From Vulcanimicrobiota bacterium (GTDB taxonomy: Bacteria; Vulcanimicrobiota; Vulcanimicrobiia; Vulcanimicrobiales; Vulcanimicrobiaceae), in NCBI GenBank assembly GCA_013043945.1, contig JABEUW010000245.1, positions 1-12,989 on the forward strand: DNA of 12,989 nucleotides. The letters are read 5' to 3'. The notes under the pieces are model-generated. The model did not search any database. It saw only the letters and a list, made by a program, of their open reading frames with translations, and had not been told where the DNA came from. Positions 6,910-12,989 of this stretch are shown here, piece after piece; position 1 is the first letter of the stretch, and each line of letters begins with the position of its first letter. The translations under genes and the position numbers were made by a program.

Positions 6910-7944
6910 CTATCGTTCGTCGCGTTCGCGCGCCGCTCGTTCGAGTGCATCGACACGGGCGATCAACTTGGGCAGATTCTTTATCGCGACCTCTAGGCGA
7001 AGGCGTTCGCGATGGTCGCGTGCCGGCGCGCCGGAGACAAATGCGTCGTCGGGAACGTTGCTCCAAATCTGGCTCTGCCCGCCGATGGTGACGCGCGAGC
7101 CGATGGTGATATGCCCTTTGAAGCCGGCCTGGCCACCGACGCGCACGTAATCGCCGACCACGGTAGAGCCCGCGAGCCCGCTCAATGCAGCGAACGCATC
7201 GTGCTTTCCGAGGCGGCAATTATGGCCGATCTGCACGAGATTATCGATCTTCGTTCCTTCACCGATGCGCGTACTGCCGGTCTGCGCGCGATCGACGCAA
7301 CTGTTCGCACCGATCTCGACGCGATCGCCGAGTTCGACATTTCCAACTTGGGGAATGCGCTCCAGGCGACCGTCGACGAACGCCCATCCGAAGCCCTCGC
7401 TGCCGATCGTCGCGCCGGCGTGGAGCACGACGCCCGCGCCCAAGACGCAGCGATCCATGACGCGCGCGTGCGGATGCAACCAACTTCCCGAACCGATCTT
7501 CACCTCGGCACCGACGTAGGAGCCCGCTTCGAGCGCGCAATCGGGCCCGATCTCGCTCCCCGGACCGATCGTTACGTGGGGGCCGATATAGGCGTTCTCC
7601 GCAACCACCGCACGTGGATCGATCGCGGCGGAGGGATCGCGGTGCGGCCCAACCGGGCGGGGTGCGCGCAGAGCAGCGAGCAATCCGACGAGCGCGATGC
7701 GCGCGTCTTCGACGACGACGAGCGGTTTGTCGGTCGGCACGGGGTTGGGAAGCGCGCGGGCATCGACGAGCACCGCCGCCGCATGGCTGCGAAGCGCCGC
7801 TTGCAGATACCGGGCATCGACGGCGAAGGTCAGCGCTCCCGGGCCGGCTTCATCGACGGCGCTGACGGTGAGAATATCCACCTCCGCGTCGCCGAGAACC
7901 GAACCGCCCAGGCGCCGGGCGATCTCGCCGAGCTTCCCGAGCAC
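6910..7944 (-). CDS. lpxD: UDP-3-O-acylglucosamine N-acyltransferase LpxD
   Basis: LpxD adds the second hydroxyacyl chain, N-linked at position 2, to give UDP-2,3-diacylglucosamine. The 344-aa product has an N-terminal uridine-binding domain (about 1-105), a hexapeptide beta-helix (about 106-310) and a C-terminal helix (about 311-344). Motifs are GSEGFGWAFVDGRLERIPQ (181-199), VEIGANSCVDR (209-219), VQIGHN (237-242) with catalytic H241 (E. coli H239), and FKGHITIG (275-282) with H278 (E. coli H276). The start is GTG (7942-7944), 5 bases after the upstream lipoprotein stop. Its reading MLGKLGEIARRLGG fits the family N-terminus, though no clear Shine-Dalgarno is seen. Confidence 0.96.
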   Translation of the reverse strand: MLGKLGEIARRLGGSVLGDAEVDILTVSAVDEAGPGALTFAVDARYLQAALRSHAAAVLVDARALPNPVPTDKPLVVVEDARIALVGLLAALRAPRPVGPHRDPSAAIDPRAVVAENAYIGPHVTIGPGSEIGPDCALEAGSYVGAEVKIGSGSWLHPHARVMDRCVLGAGVVLHAGATIGSEGFGWAFVDGRLERIPQVGNVELGDRVEIGANSCVDRAQTGSTRIGEGTKIDNLVQIGHNCRLGKHDAFAALSGLAGSTVVGDYVRVGGQAGFKGHITIGSRVTIGGQSQIWSNVPDDAFVSGAPARDHRERLRLEVAIKNLPKLIARVDALERAARERDER

Positions 7945-7949
7945 TGCGT

Positions 7950-8354
7950 TTACGAGCCCGAGGGCTTCGGCGAGGCCGTCTCGGTGATTCCCAGATCCTT
8001 TTCGACGTCGGCGGTGATATCGGTGCCGCCGTAACCGACGCCTTCACGCGTCAGGACGAGTTTGAGGTTTTTCTTTGCCGCCACTTTCGCCGCCGCAGCG
8101 CGAATTTGGTCGGTCAGCTGCACCGTCAACGCGCCATATTTCTTTTGGAGCGCGGCGACTTGGCTCGCCTTCTGTGCGTTACTCACCTTGCTCGCAGCGA
8201 TGCGCTGCTCGTCGGCGTAGAGGTGATTTTGGTCGGTTTGGAATTCCGTCCAATTCGAGGAGATGCGATTGATATCGACGAGTCCGACGGGACTCGAAGA
8301 TGCGCATCCAACGATGGTAAGGAGTCCGGCGAGTGCGATTATGCTCTTTTTCAC
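7950..8354 (-). CDS. Small Skp/OmpH-like lipoprotein
   Basis: The 134-aa product has a signal peptide with lipobox IVGC (Cys17), then an alpha-helical Skp-like domain: VGLVDINRISSNW (23-35) as the opening strand, a helical arm (about 38-98), and LKLVLTREGVGYGGTDITADV (97-117) as the closing strand. E. coli Skp ends with a related DITADV motif. Skp is a soluble trimeric holdase for unfolded outer-membrane proteins, so a lipid anchor is unusual. The helical arm is short compared with E. coli Skp (161 aa precursor). The start is GTG (8352-8354), overlapping the previous stop as GTGA, with AGGA just upstream. Its position right before lpxD is where skp usually lies. Confidence 0.82.
   Translation of the reverse strand: MKKSIIALAGLLTIVGCASSSPVGLVDINRISSNWTEFQTDQNHLYADEQRIAASKVSNAQKASQVAALQKKYGALTVQLTDQIRAAAAKVAAKKNLKLVLTREGVGYGGTDITADVEKDLGITETASPKPSGS
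8014..8031 (-). repeat. 18-base exact repeat, copy 1 (Skp-like C-terminal motif)
   Basis: These 18 bases are identical to 9646-9663. Both encode the GGTDIT core of the Skp-like C-terminal motif, one in the small lipoprotein and one in the second domain of the tandem protein. Identity stops sharply on both sides. Confidence 0.8.
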
Positions 8355-9631
8355 GTTCCTGTGCTCTTGAGAGAGGAGATAACATCTCCGGTGAGATCGT
8401 ACCCGCCGGGATGTGCGATGGGGTCGAGGAGAACGACGGAGAACCCGTCGCGTTTGGCAATGCGTCGCGCTGCAGTTGCGATTTGGTCTTCGATCTTTTT
8501 GTAGAGATCGCCGCGTTCTTTCGAAAGCTTATCTCGCTGCTGTTTCGCCGCACCGACCGCGCCGACGTCAACGCCGTTGAGCGCTTCGTACTGCGCTTCT
8601 AGGTCGCTCCGCGTCTGGTTGAATTGGTCGGAAATGGTCGTAAGATCGGCTTGATAGCGTTGCTGGAGGTTCGAAGCGATCTGCTGAAGTTGCGCTTTCG
8701 TTGCCGCCGGCAAATTTGTGGGCAAGCGCGGCCCCGAGAGCGCCGCCAATTGTTGCGAGACTTGCTGCTGGCGAGCTTGGAGTTGCGTCTGGGTCTGCGC
8801 CTGCAAGGTGCTCGCCTGCGCGCGTATCTGTTTCATGATCTCGGCCTGCAGAGATTTTTCGTACGCTCGGAGATCCCGTTGGTGCCGTGCGCGCATTTCA
8901 TCGACTTGCGATTTTTCGCTCCGATCGATTCCCTTGAGTTGGGCCGTGATGGACGTTCGCTGGGCATCGTCGAGCGCCAGATTGTTCAGCTTCGTTTGAA
9001 GTGCAAGGCGCTGGTTGGCATCTTTTTGCGAGAGCCGGAGCGAAAGATCCGACTCTTCGCGCGCATACTGAGCGGCCCGCGTTTCAATTCGTCCCTGCGC
9101 TTGTTCGTGCAGGCGCTTCTCGAGCGCGCCCATCGTCGCTTGGCCCTGTGCGACGACGGACTTTTGGTAGCTCTGCAGATCGCTCGCCGCCGATTTCTCG
9201 ATCGCTTGCGCCTGCGCTGCCGAAGAGATGAGCGGCGCCGATTCGTAGGCCTGCGCCGCGGAATTCAAGCCGGCAGAGCGGAGAGCTGCAGCAACTTCGG
9301 TACGTTGCTCTTTTGCCAGCCGACTCTGCAGCGCCCCGATGGCTTGCGAGCTCTGCGTCTCGGCCTGCGCGAGCTGCGCTTTGATGCTCGCAATATCGGC
9401 CTTCATTTCCTCGGGCGATTTCGGCACCATCGGCACGGAGGCGGAGAGATCGATAGCGGCGATCGATGCGTCGAGATCTTGGAGTTGGGAATAGAGCGGA
9501 TGCGCCTTCGTCGCCTTGTTGGTGTTGACGTAGGCGATGCCGCGAATGTTGGGCGAAGCAACGTCGACGTGGCTGCAGGCAACCACGCCGACCAGGAGCA
9601 CGCCCGCAAGCAGTCTAGTGATTGAGGCCAT
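8351..9631 (-). CDS. Long coiled-coil lipoprotein with Skp/OmpH-like C-terminus
   Basis: The 426-aa product has a signal peptide with lipobox VVAC (Cys19). IRGIAYVNTNKATKAHPLY (29-47) resembles the Skp opening strand. Residues about 75-295 and 310-390 are Gln/Ala/Lys-rich heptad-like helices, split by GPRLPTNLPA (300-309). The end, FSVVLLDPIAHPGGYDLTGDV (397-416), matches the Skp-like closing strand (GGxDxTxDV). This is the shape of Skp with a helical arm several times longer than normal. It may be an outsized periplasmic chaperone or spacer; I infer this from shape and context only. The ATG at 9629-9631 has GAGGA directly before it, unusually close, and lies 17 bases inside the end of the upstream gene. 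The stop overlaps the next GTG. Confidence 0.75.
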   Translation of the reverse strand: MASITRLLAGVLLVGVVACSHVDVASPNIRGIAYVNTNKATKAHPLYSQLQDLDASIAAIDLSASVPMVPKSPEEMKADIASIKAQLAQAETQSSQAIGALQSRLAKEQRTEVAAALRSAGLNSAAQAYESAPLISSAAQAQAIEKSAASDLQSYQKSVVAQGQATMGALEKRLHEQAQGRIETRAAQYAREESDLSLRLSQKDANQRLALQTKLNNLALDDAQRTSITAQLKGIDRSEKSQVDEMRARHQRDLRAYEKSLQAEIMKQIRAQASTLQAQTQTQLQARQQQVSQQLAALSGPRLPTNLPAATKAQLQQIASNLQQRYQADLTTISDQFNQTRSDLEAQYEALNGVDVGAVGAAKQQRDKLSKERGDLYKKIEDQIATAARRIAKRDGFSVVLLDPIAHPGGYDLTGDVISSLKSTGT

Positions 9632-10421
9632 TCCTCACATCTTGCGTGATATCGGTGCCGCCGAAAACGATGTCGCCCTTGTCGACGACGACGAGTAGAT
9701 GTTTCTTCTCGGCGATCGTCGCGGTGATCGCGCGAACCTTGGAGACCAGCGGTTTGAGTAAAGTGGTTTGTTCGTCGCGAAGAACCTTGTTGAATTCGAC
9801 CGAGATTTGTTGCTTCTCCGCACTCGTCGTCGCTTTTTGCATTTTTGCGGCGAAAATGGCGCGCTGTTGCTGGGCGAATTTTGCAAACGCATCGTTCGCC
9901 GCTTTGACCTTCGGTAAACCGTTATCGAGGACGCTCTGGTCCACATACCCGATCGGCGAGGGAGCCGGGGTTGCCGTCACCGGAGGAATCGCCTGCGTGC
10001 CCGTCACGAGATTGAGAACGTCGGTCGTAATATCTTGGCCACCGTAGACGACGATATGGCGATCGACGACGACGGAGAGCTTCCGCTTCGCGCTGACGGC
10101 GGCGAGCGCGAGCTGCACGCGCTGGAGAAGCGGCCCGAGAATCTCGTTCTGCTTGTCGTTAAAGCGTTGCGAGAACGATAGCTGAATCTGCTGGCGTTGT
10201 GCGTCGTTTTTTGCGCTCTTCATCTGGCCGGCTTCTTGTTGCTGCATCTGCGATGCGATGGCGCTGAGCTGTCGATTTGCGCTCACGAACGCAGGCAATG
10301 AGGCGATAGCCGATTGAGCGATCGTCCCGACGTCGGTGAGATCGTCGGCGATCGCCGATGGTGCGATGAAGACGCCGACCGCGCAAAGAAGTGCGACGAA
10401 TGCGAGTATGCGGTGTTTCAT
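9615..10421 (-). CDS. Tandem two-domain Skp/OmpH-like periplasmic chaperone
   Basis: The 268-aa product has a Sec signal peptide with likely cleavage after SAIA (residue 26). It contains two Skp-like units. Unit 1 (about 28-140) ends in LSVVVDRHIVVYGGQDITTDV (115-135). A Pro/Thr linker follows (about 141-156). Unit 2 (about 157-268) opens with IGYVDQSVLDNGLP and ends in LLVVVDKGDIVFGGTDITQDV (242-262). Each unit has the Skp order of strand, helical hairpin arm and closing strand. E. coli Skp is a single unit that trimerises, so a duplicated chain would change the oligomer geometry. The ATG at 10419-10421 is preceded by AAGGA, 34 bases after the bamA stop. The position directly after bamA is the usual place of skp. 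Confidence 0.82.
   Translation of the reverse strand: MKHRILAFVALLCAVGVFIAPSAIADDLTDVGTIAQSAIASLPAFVSANRQLSAIASQMQQQEAGQMKSAKNDAQRQQIQLSFSQRFNDKQNEILGPLLQRVQLALAAVSAKRKLSVVVDRHIVVYGGQDITTDVLNLVTGTQAIPPVTATPAPSPIGYVDQSVLDNGLPKVKAANDAFAKFAQQQRAIFAAKMQKATTSAEKQQISVEFNKVLRDEQTTLLKPLVSKVRAITATIAEKKHLLVVVDKGDIVFGGTDITQDVRNGLNH
9646..9663 (-). repeat. 18-base exact repeat, copy 2 (Skp-like C-terminal motif)
   Basis: This stretch is identical to 8014-8031. It encodes the GGTDIT core in the second domain of the tandem Skp-like protein. The equivalent stretch in the first domain (near 10027-10044) has diverged at DNA level. Confidence 0.8.
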
Positions 10422-10455
10422 GATGTCCTTCTCGAAGTCCTAAAGACAAGCGGTG

Positions 10456-12729
10456 CTAGAAAGCTTCGCCGAGGCCGAAGCTGGTATGGAAACCGTTGAC
10501 GCCCTTCGCAAAGTCGATGCGTACGACGCGGTTGCCGAGTTGCGGGACGTTGAAGCGGACGCCGAGCCCGTAGTCGGAACGCAGGGTCCAGTTTCCGGGA
10601 TAACTCGTAATCCGGTTGGTATATGGGTCGAGAATCGGCGATGCGCCGCGAATGCGGAACGCGCCTTGGTCGACGAAGGCCGCCAGAATGAGGTTGCGAT
10701 CGATGCTCAACGGCTGCCGGAACTCGGCCTGGAACAACCCGGCGTCGGTGCCGTAGAAAATTTGATTGTAGCCGCGTAGCGTTTGGTCGGTAAAGCTGTA
10801 GAGATTGCTCGGCGGAATCGCGCCGGTCGAGAGTTCGCCTAAGAAGTGTAACCCGATCGTCGCCGTCGAGCGAACCGGGATAAACTTTGCGATATCGAGC
10901 ACGCTCTGCGTAAACGTAAAGCTCGATCCGATCGCCGGCGAGGAGAACGTCTCGGTGAAGTTCGCGTTGACGCCGCGGCGCGGTTCGATGTAATCGTCGA
11001 GCGTGAGCGTCGAGGCTCCGAGCGAGAGCGTATCGAGGCGATACGGCGCACCGGTGTTGACGTTCGCGATCGAGGATGCAGAGACGCCCAGCGTGTTGGT
11101 CGCATTGATGTTGAGGTTGCTCAACGGGCTCGGCGTCGCGCCGACGAAGACGTTCGGCTGCACGTTGGACTGGAAGTAGTACGGCGCTCCGACCGTCGTG
11201 CTGTAGCGGATCGTCTGCGCGCCGATGCCGGCGGTAATCTGCGTGAAATCGTTGAGGCGGCGCCCGACTTGGAGCGCTCCGCCGAGCGCGCTATTCGTGT
11301 TCGTCGCGGCGACGCCGGAGATAGAGGAGACGCCGAGCGAGGGATAGAGCGTCACCGGAATCGGCTGCGGAGTCGCGCCGACCGACGGCGAGATCGCCGA
11401 GAACGAACTCTGCGAGACCGCGTAGACGGGGTAGTAGTAGGTCGACGAATTGCTGAAGAGCGATCCCGAAAGGCTGTACTTCTGCGATTTCGGCGTGTTG
11501 CCGACGTAGGGAATCGTTACCGATGCCTGCACCGACGAGGTGCGGATACTGCGCTGGAATTGAACGCCGACGCCGTTCCCGGTACCGTGCAGGTTGTTAT
11601 CCTGATAGCCGAGATCGCCGTAGAGCCCCTGGCCGTTGATACCGCCGGAGTACCCGAAGCCGATCTGCGCCTGTGCGGTCTTCTGCTCGGTAACTTTCCA
11701 GACGACGGTGACATCCTCGGGGTGCTTGGGATCGGGGCCCGGCTTCACGTCGGGCGTGACGTTCGAGAAAAACTGCGTGTTCTGCAAGCGCTGAAGATCG
11801 TATTTAATCGCCGCTCGCGTGAGCAGCATCCCGGGGCGCAGCCGCAGTTGACGACGGATGACGTTGTCTTTCGTCTTCGTGTTTCCAGTGATCTCAACTG
11901 CTGCGACGCGCGCGACGTAGACGTCGTACTTCACATCGGCGGTGTCGTTCTTTAGGTTTATCGACGACGGCTCGATACCGCCGACGAAATTGCCGACGAA
12001 GAGCGAGTACTTCTTGTAGAGCGCCGAGATCGCTTTATAGTCTTTTTCGCGAAGCGCGTCGGAGTAGACGACGCCCGGCTTCACGTTGAGTTTCGCGAGA
12101 ATCAACGGCGGCGGAATAACCGGATCTCCGCCGATAATCACTTTGCGAATCGTCAAGCCTTCCTGAACGGTCAGCGTGAGCGCGCCGGTCTTCGGATCGA
12201 GGTTGACGTCTTTAATATGCGTGGGCAACTGGCCGCCGTAGCCGATGCGCTCGTAATAGCTGTTGATCTTGAGCAGGTCGGAGCGCAGGGTGTTGCCGTT
12301 GAAGACCTGTCCCGGTGCGCTATCCATCAATGCGAGCAGCGTATCGGTCGGAACGTTTTTGTTGCCGACGAACGAAATTTTCGAGATGACCGGGTTCTCG
12401 ACCACGCGATAGGTGATCGCGACGCCGCCGGGGCGTAGCCGAACGAGCGGCGGCGCGATCGCCGAGAAGTAGCCCAAGGCGTCGATGCGTGCGAGATCGC
12501 TCTGCACGATCTTTGGATCGTAGGTCTCGCCGGGGCGCGCTTGCACGACCGCCATGATCTCCGAGGTTGGGACGTGGAGATTCCCCGTGATGTCGACCGA
12601 AACGATCTTCGGCGTGACCGCAGAGGAGGCGTTCGGCGGTGCGAGCATCGCAACGATCGCCGCAAGCGTGACCAGCGCGCTAGCGGCTCTCCAGAGTGCG
12701 CGGTGCGCACGCCGAAAACGGACATTCAT
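10456..12729 (-). CDS. bamA: Outer-membrane protein assembly factor BamA
   Basis: BamA is the Omp85-family barrel that inserts outer-membrane proteins. The 757-aa product has a signal peptide (about 1-37, ending ASSA). Four POTRA domains lie at about 40-112, 113-190, 191-274 and 275-348, each opening with an I-x-x-V/I-x-I-x-G-N type strand (VDITGN, ISFVGN, VIIGGD, VEITGN). A 16-strand-type barrel spans about 352-757. LRGY (651-654) is the conserved VRGF/Y element of loop 6, and the protein ends in Phe, the usual barrel-terminal aromatic. E. coli BamA has five POTRAs. Residues about 425-560 contain long Ser/Thr/Asn-rich loops, an expansion of the extracellular side. The skp and lpxD neighbours support BamA over TamA. 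The ATG at 12727-12729 has only a weak GAGG, 13 bases upstream. Confidence 0.95.
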   Translation of the reverse strand: MNVRFRRAHRALWRAASALVTLAAIVAMLAPPNASSAVTPKIVSVDITGNLHVPTSEIMAVVQARPGETYDPKIVQSDLARIDALGYFSAIAPPLVRLRPGGVAITYRVVENPVISKISFVGNKNVPTDTLLALMDSAPGQVFNGNTLRSDLLKINSYYERIGYGGQLPTHIKDVNLDPKTGALTLTVQEGLTIRKVIIGGDPVIPPPLILAKLNVKPGVVYSDALREKDYKAISALYKKYSLFVGNFVGGIEPSSINLKNDTADVKYDVYVARVAAVEITGNTKTKDNVIRRQLRLRPGMLLTRAAIKYDLQRLQNTQFFSNVTPDVKPGPDPKHPEDVTVVWKVTEQKTAQAQIGFGYSGGINGQGLYGDLGYQDNNLHGTGNGVGVQFQRSIRTSSVQASVTIPYVGNTPKSQKYSLSGSLFSNSSTYYYPVYAVSQSSFSAISPSVGATPQPIPVTLYPSLGVSSISGVAATNTNSALGGALQVGRRLNDFTQITAGIGAQTIRYSTTVGAPYYFQSNVQPNVFVGATPSPLSNLNINATNTLGVSASSIANVNTGAPYRLDTLSLGASTLTLDDYIEPRRGVNANFTETFSSPAIGSSFTFTQSVLDIAKFIPVRSTATIGLHFLGELSTGAIPPSNLYSFTDQTLRGYNQIFYGTDAGLFQAEFRQPLSIDRNLILAAFVDQGAFRIRGASPILDPYTNRITSYPGNWTLRSDYGLGVRFNVPQLGNRVVRIDFAKGVNGFHTSFGLGEAF

Positions 12730-12757
12730 AGAAAGCGCAATCCCTCGATCTTGAGTG

Positions 12758-12777
12758 TGGCCGGCAGAGCCCGGCCA
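12758..12777 (-). promoter_or_regulatory. Hairpin in the bamA 5' leader
   Basis: TGGCCGG (12758-12764) pairs perfectly with CCGGCCA (12771-12777) around a 6-base loop. It sits about 28 bases before the bamA start. No U-run follows, so it is not an intrinsic terminator. It could affect message stability or ribosome access; this is inference. Confidence 0.45.
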
Positions 12778-12814
12778 ACGGGGAACGGCGAATCGCCGAA
12801 CCCAGGGCTAAGAC

Positions 12815-12957
12815 CGCTCGATTCGCCCAAGCCCCCCCCGCTCCTTGCCAAGCGGGCGCCGGGGAGAACGATTCACGGGGAGGCTCGGCGGCTCCGGCAT
12901 GCCGCCTCGCGGCCGGCCGTTCTCGCAGGGATGCCCGAGCGTGGGGGTCGCCGAGCG
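12815..12957. ncRNA. Possible structured RNA element (nested complementary segments)
   Basis: Five sets of complementary segments nest in order: CGCTCG 12815-12820 with CGAGCG 12952-12957; the C-run 12832-12838 with GGGGG 12943-12947; CGCTC 12839-12843 with GAGCG 12937-12941; GGGC 12854-12857 with GCCC 12933-12936; GAGAACG 12864-12870 with CGTTCTC 12918-12924. Inside lies a GGCGGC/GCCGCC hairpin (12887-12906). The nesting suggests a long rod-like RNA on one strand or the other, such as a leader element or a 6S-like RNA. I do not recognise a known family, and short matches are common in GC-rich DNA. Confidence 0.3.
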
Positions 12958-12989
12958 AGAAATGTTTTCTTAATGTAAAGGAGCCCCCC

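Larger units (their letters stand above)
12730..12989. other. Non-coding leader region upstream of bamA
   Basis: These 260 bases contain no convincing gene on either strand. They hold a hairpin near bamA (12758-12777), an 8-C run (12832-12839), a set of nested complementary segments (12815-12957) and an AT-richer patch (12960-12980) that may include a promoter. No clear -35/-10 pair could be assigned. A plus-strand AAAGGAG at 12977-12983 could be the ribosome binding site of a divergent gene outside the window, but no start codon is visible. Confidence 0.6.

Noticed and set aside
7012..8034. 340-aa plus-strand open frame
   Set aside because: It is antisense to lpxD, Asp/Arg/Ala-rich, and has no recognisable domain.
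8624..9625. 333-aa plus-strand open frame, Arg/Leu-rich
   Set aside because: It is the complement of the Gln/Ala-rich coiled-coil gene; no start context or fold is visible.
10422..10455. Terminator between bamA and the tandem Skp-like gene
   Set aside because: The 34-base gap has no stable stem followed by a T-run, so read-through is expected.
12895..12904. Perfect 10-base palindrome CGGCATGCCG as a possible operator
   Set aside because: It is explained as the loop end of the GGCGGC/GCCGCC hairpin, and palindromes of this size are common in GC-rich DNA.
12541..12978. 145-aa plus-strand open frame upstream of and over the bamA start
   Set aside because: It is antisense to the BamA signal peptide and POTRA 1, and runs through the structured leader; no protein-like features.
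12960..12983. Intrinsic terminator or promoter in the AT-richer patch
   Set aside because: The T-run is short and interrupted, and no spaced -35/-10 pair could be fitted on either strand.

Overview
The window carries one tightly packed, entirely minus-strand block of outer-membrane biogenesis genes. It comes from a GC-rich diderm (LPS-making) bacterium. Read in the direction of transcription, from high to low coordinates, the order is: bamA (outer-membrane protein insertase), three consecutive Skp/OmpH-like periplasmic proteins, lpxD, lpxC, fabZ, lpxA, lpxB, a calcineurin-type metallophosphatase, an LpxB-related glycosyltransferase-like protein, a polytopic O-antigen-ligase-like protein, an LptC-like lipoprotein, and the very start of lptB at the low-coordinate edge. 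The lineage cannot be fixed from the sequence. The bamA-skp-lpxD-lpxC-fabZ-lpxA-lpxB order, together with the LpxB-related family known from Cyanobacteria and Deinococcus-like lineages, suggests a Terrabacteria-type diderm; Candidatus Eremiobacterota (WPS-2) is my best guess, as inference only.

Layout. Positions 12730-12989 hold the only sizeable non-coding stretch, a GC-rich leader upstream of bamA with a clean hairpin and a set of nested complementary segments. Positions 7950-12729 encode the protein-folding and assembly part: BamA with four POTRA domains and a barrel, a tandem two-domain Skp-like protein, a long coiled-coil lipoprotein with a Skp-like tail, and a short Skp-like lipoprotein. 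Positions 3677-7944 hold the core lipid A genes lpxD, lpxC, fabZ, lpxA and lpxB with their catalytic residues in place. Positions 594-3677 hold the metallophosphatase, the LpxB-like protein and the ligase-like membrane protein. Positions 61-597 encode the LptC-like protein.

How the genes work together. LpxA, LpxC and LpxD make UDP-2,3-diacylglucosamine, a UDP-2,3-diacylglucosamine hydrolase (LpxH, LpxI or LpxG) is then needed to make lipid X, and LpxB joins the two. No standard LpxH or LpxI is present. The metallophosphatase that overlaps lpxB by one base has the GNR variant of the metallophosphatase motif that LpxH also has, so it is a good candidate for the missing step. WaaL-like and Lpt proteins would finish and export LPS, and BamA/Skp would insert the outer-membrane proteins, including the LPS translocon. 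Nearly every junction is an overlap or a gap of under 10 bases, and six genes start with GTG, so the set reads as one translationally coupled operon.

The strangest spot is the first 62 bases. Read on the plus strand they encode the N-terminus of an LptB-type ABC ATPase, although every gene in the window, lptC included, is on the minus strand. The segment is bounded by a 9-base inverted repeat, and flipping it back restores an lptB start that overlaps the lptC stop as ATGA. This is either a real micro-inversion or a contig-end chimera. No tRNA, rRNA, mobile element or CRISPR array was seen.
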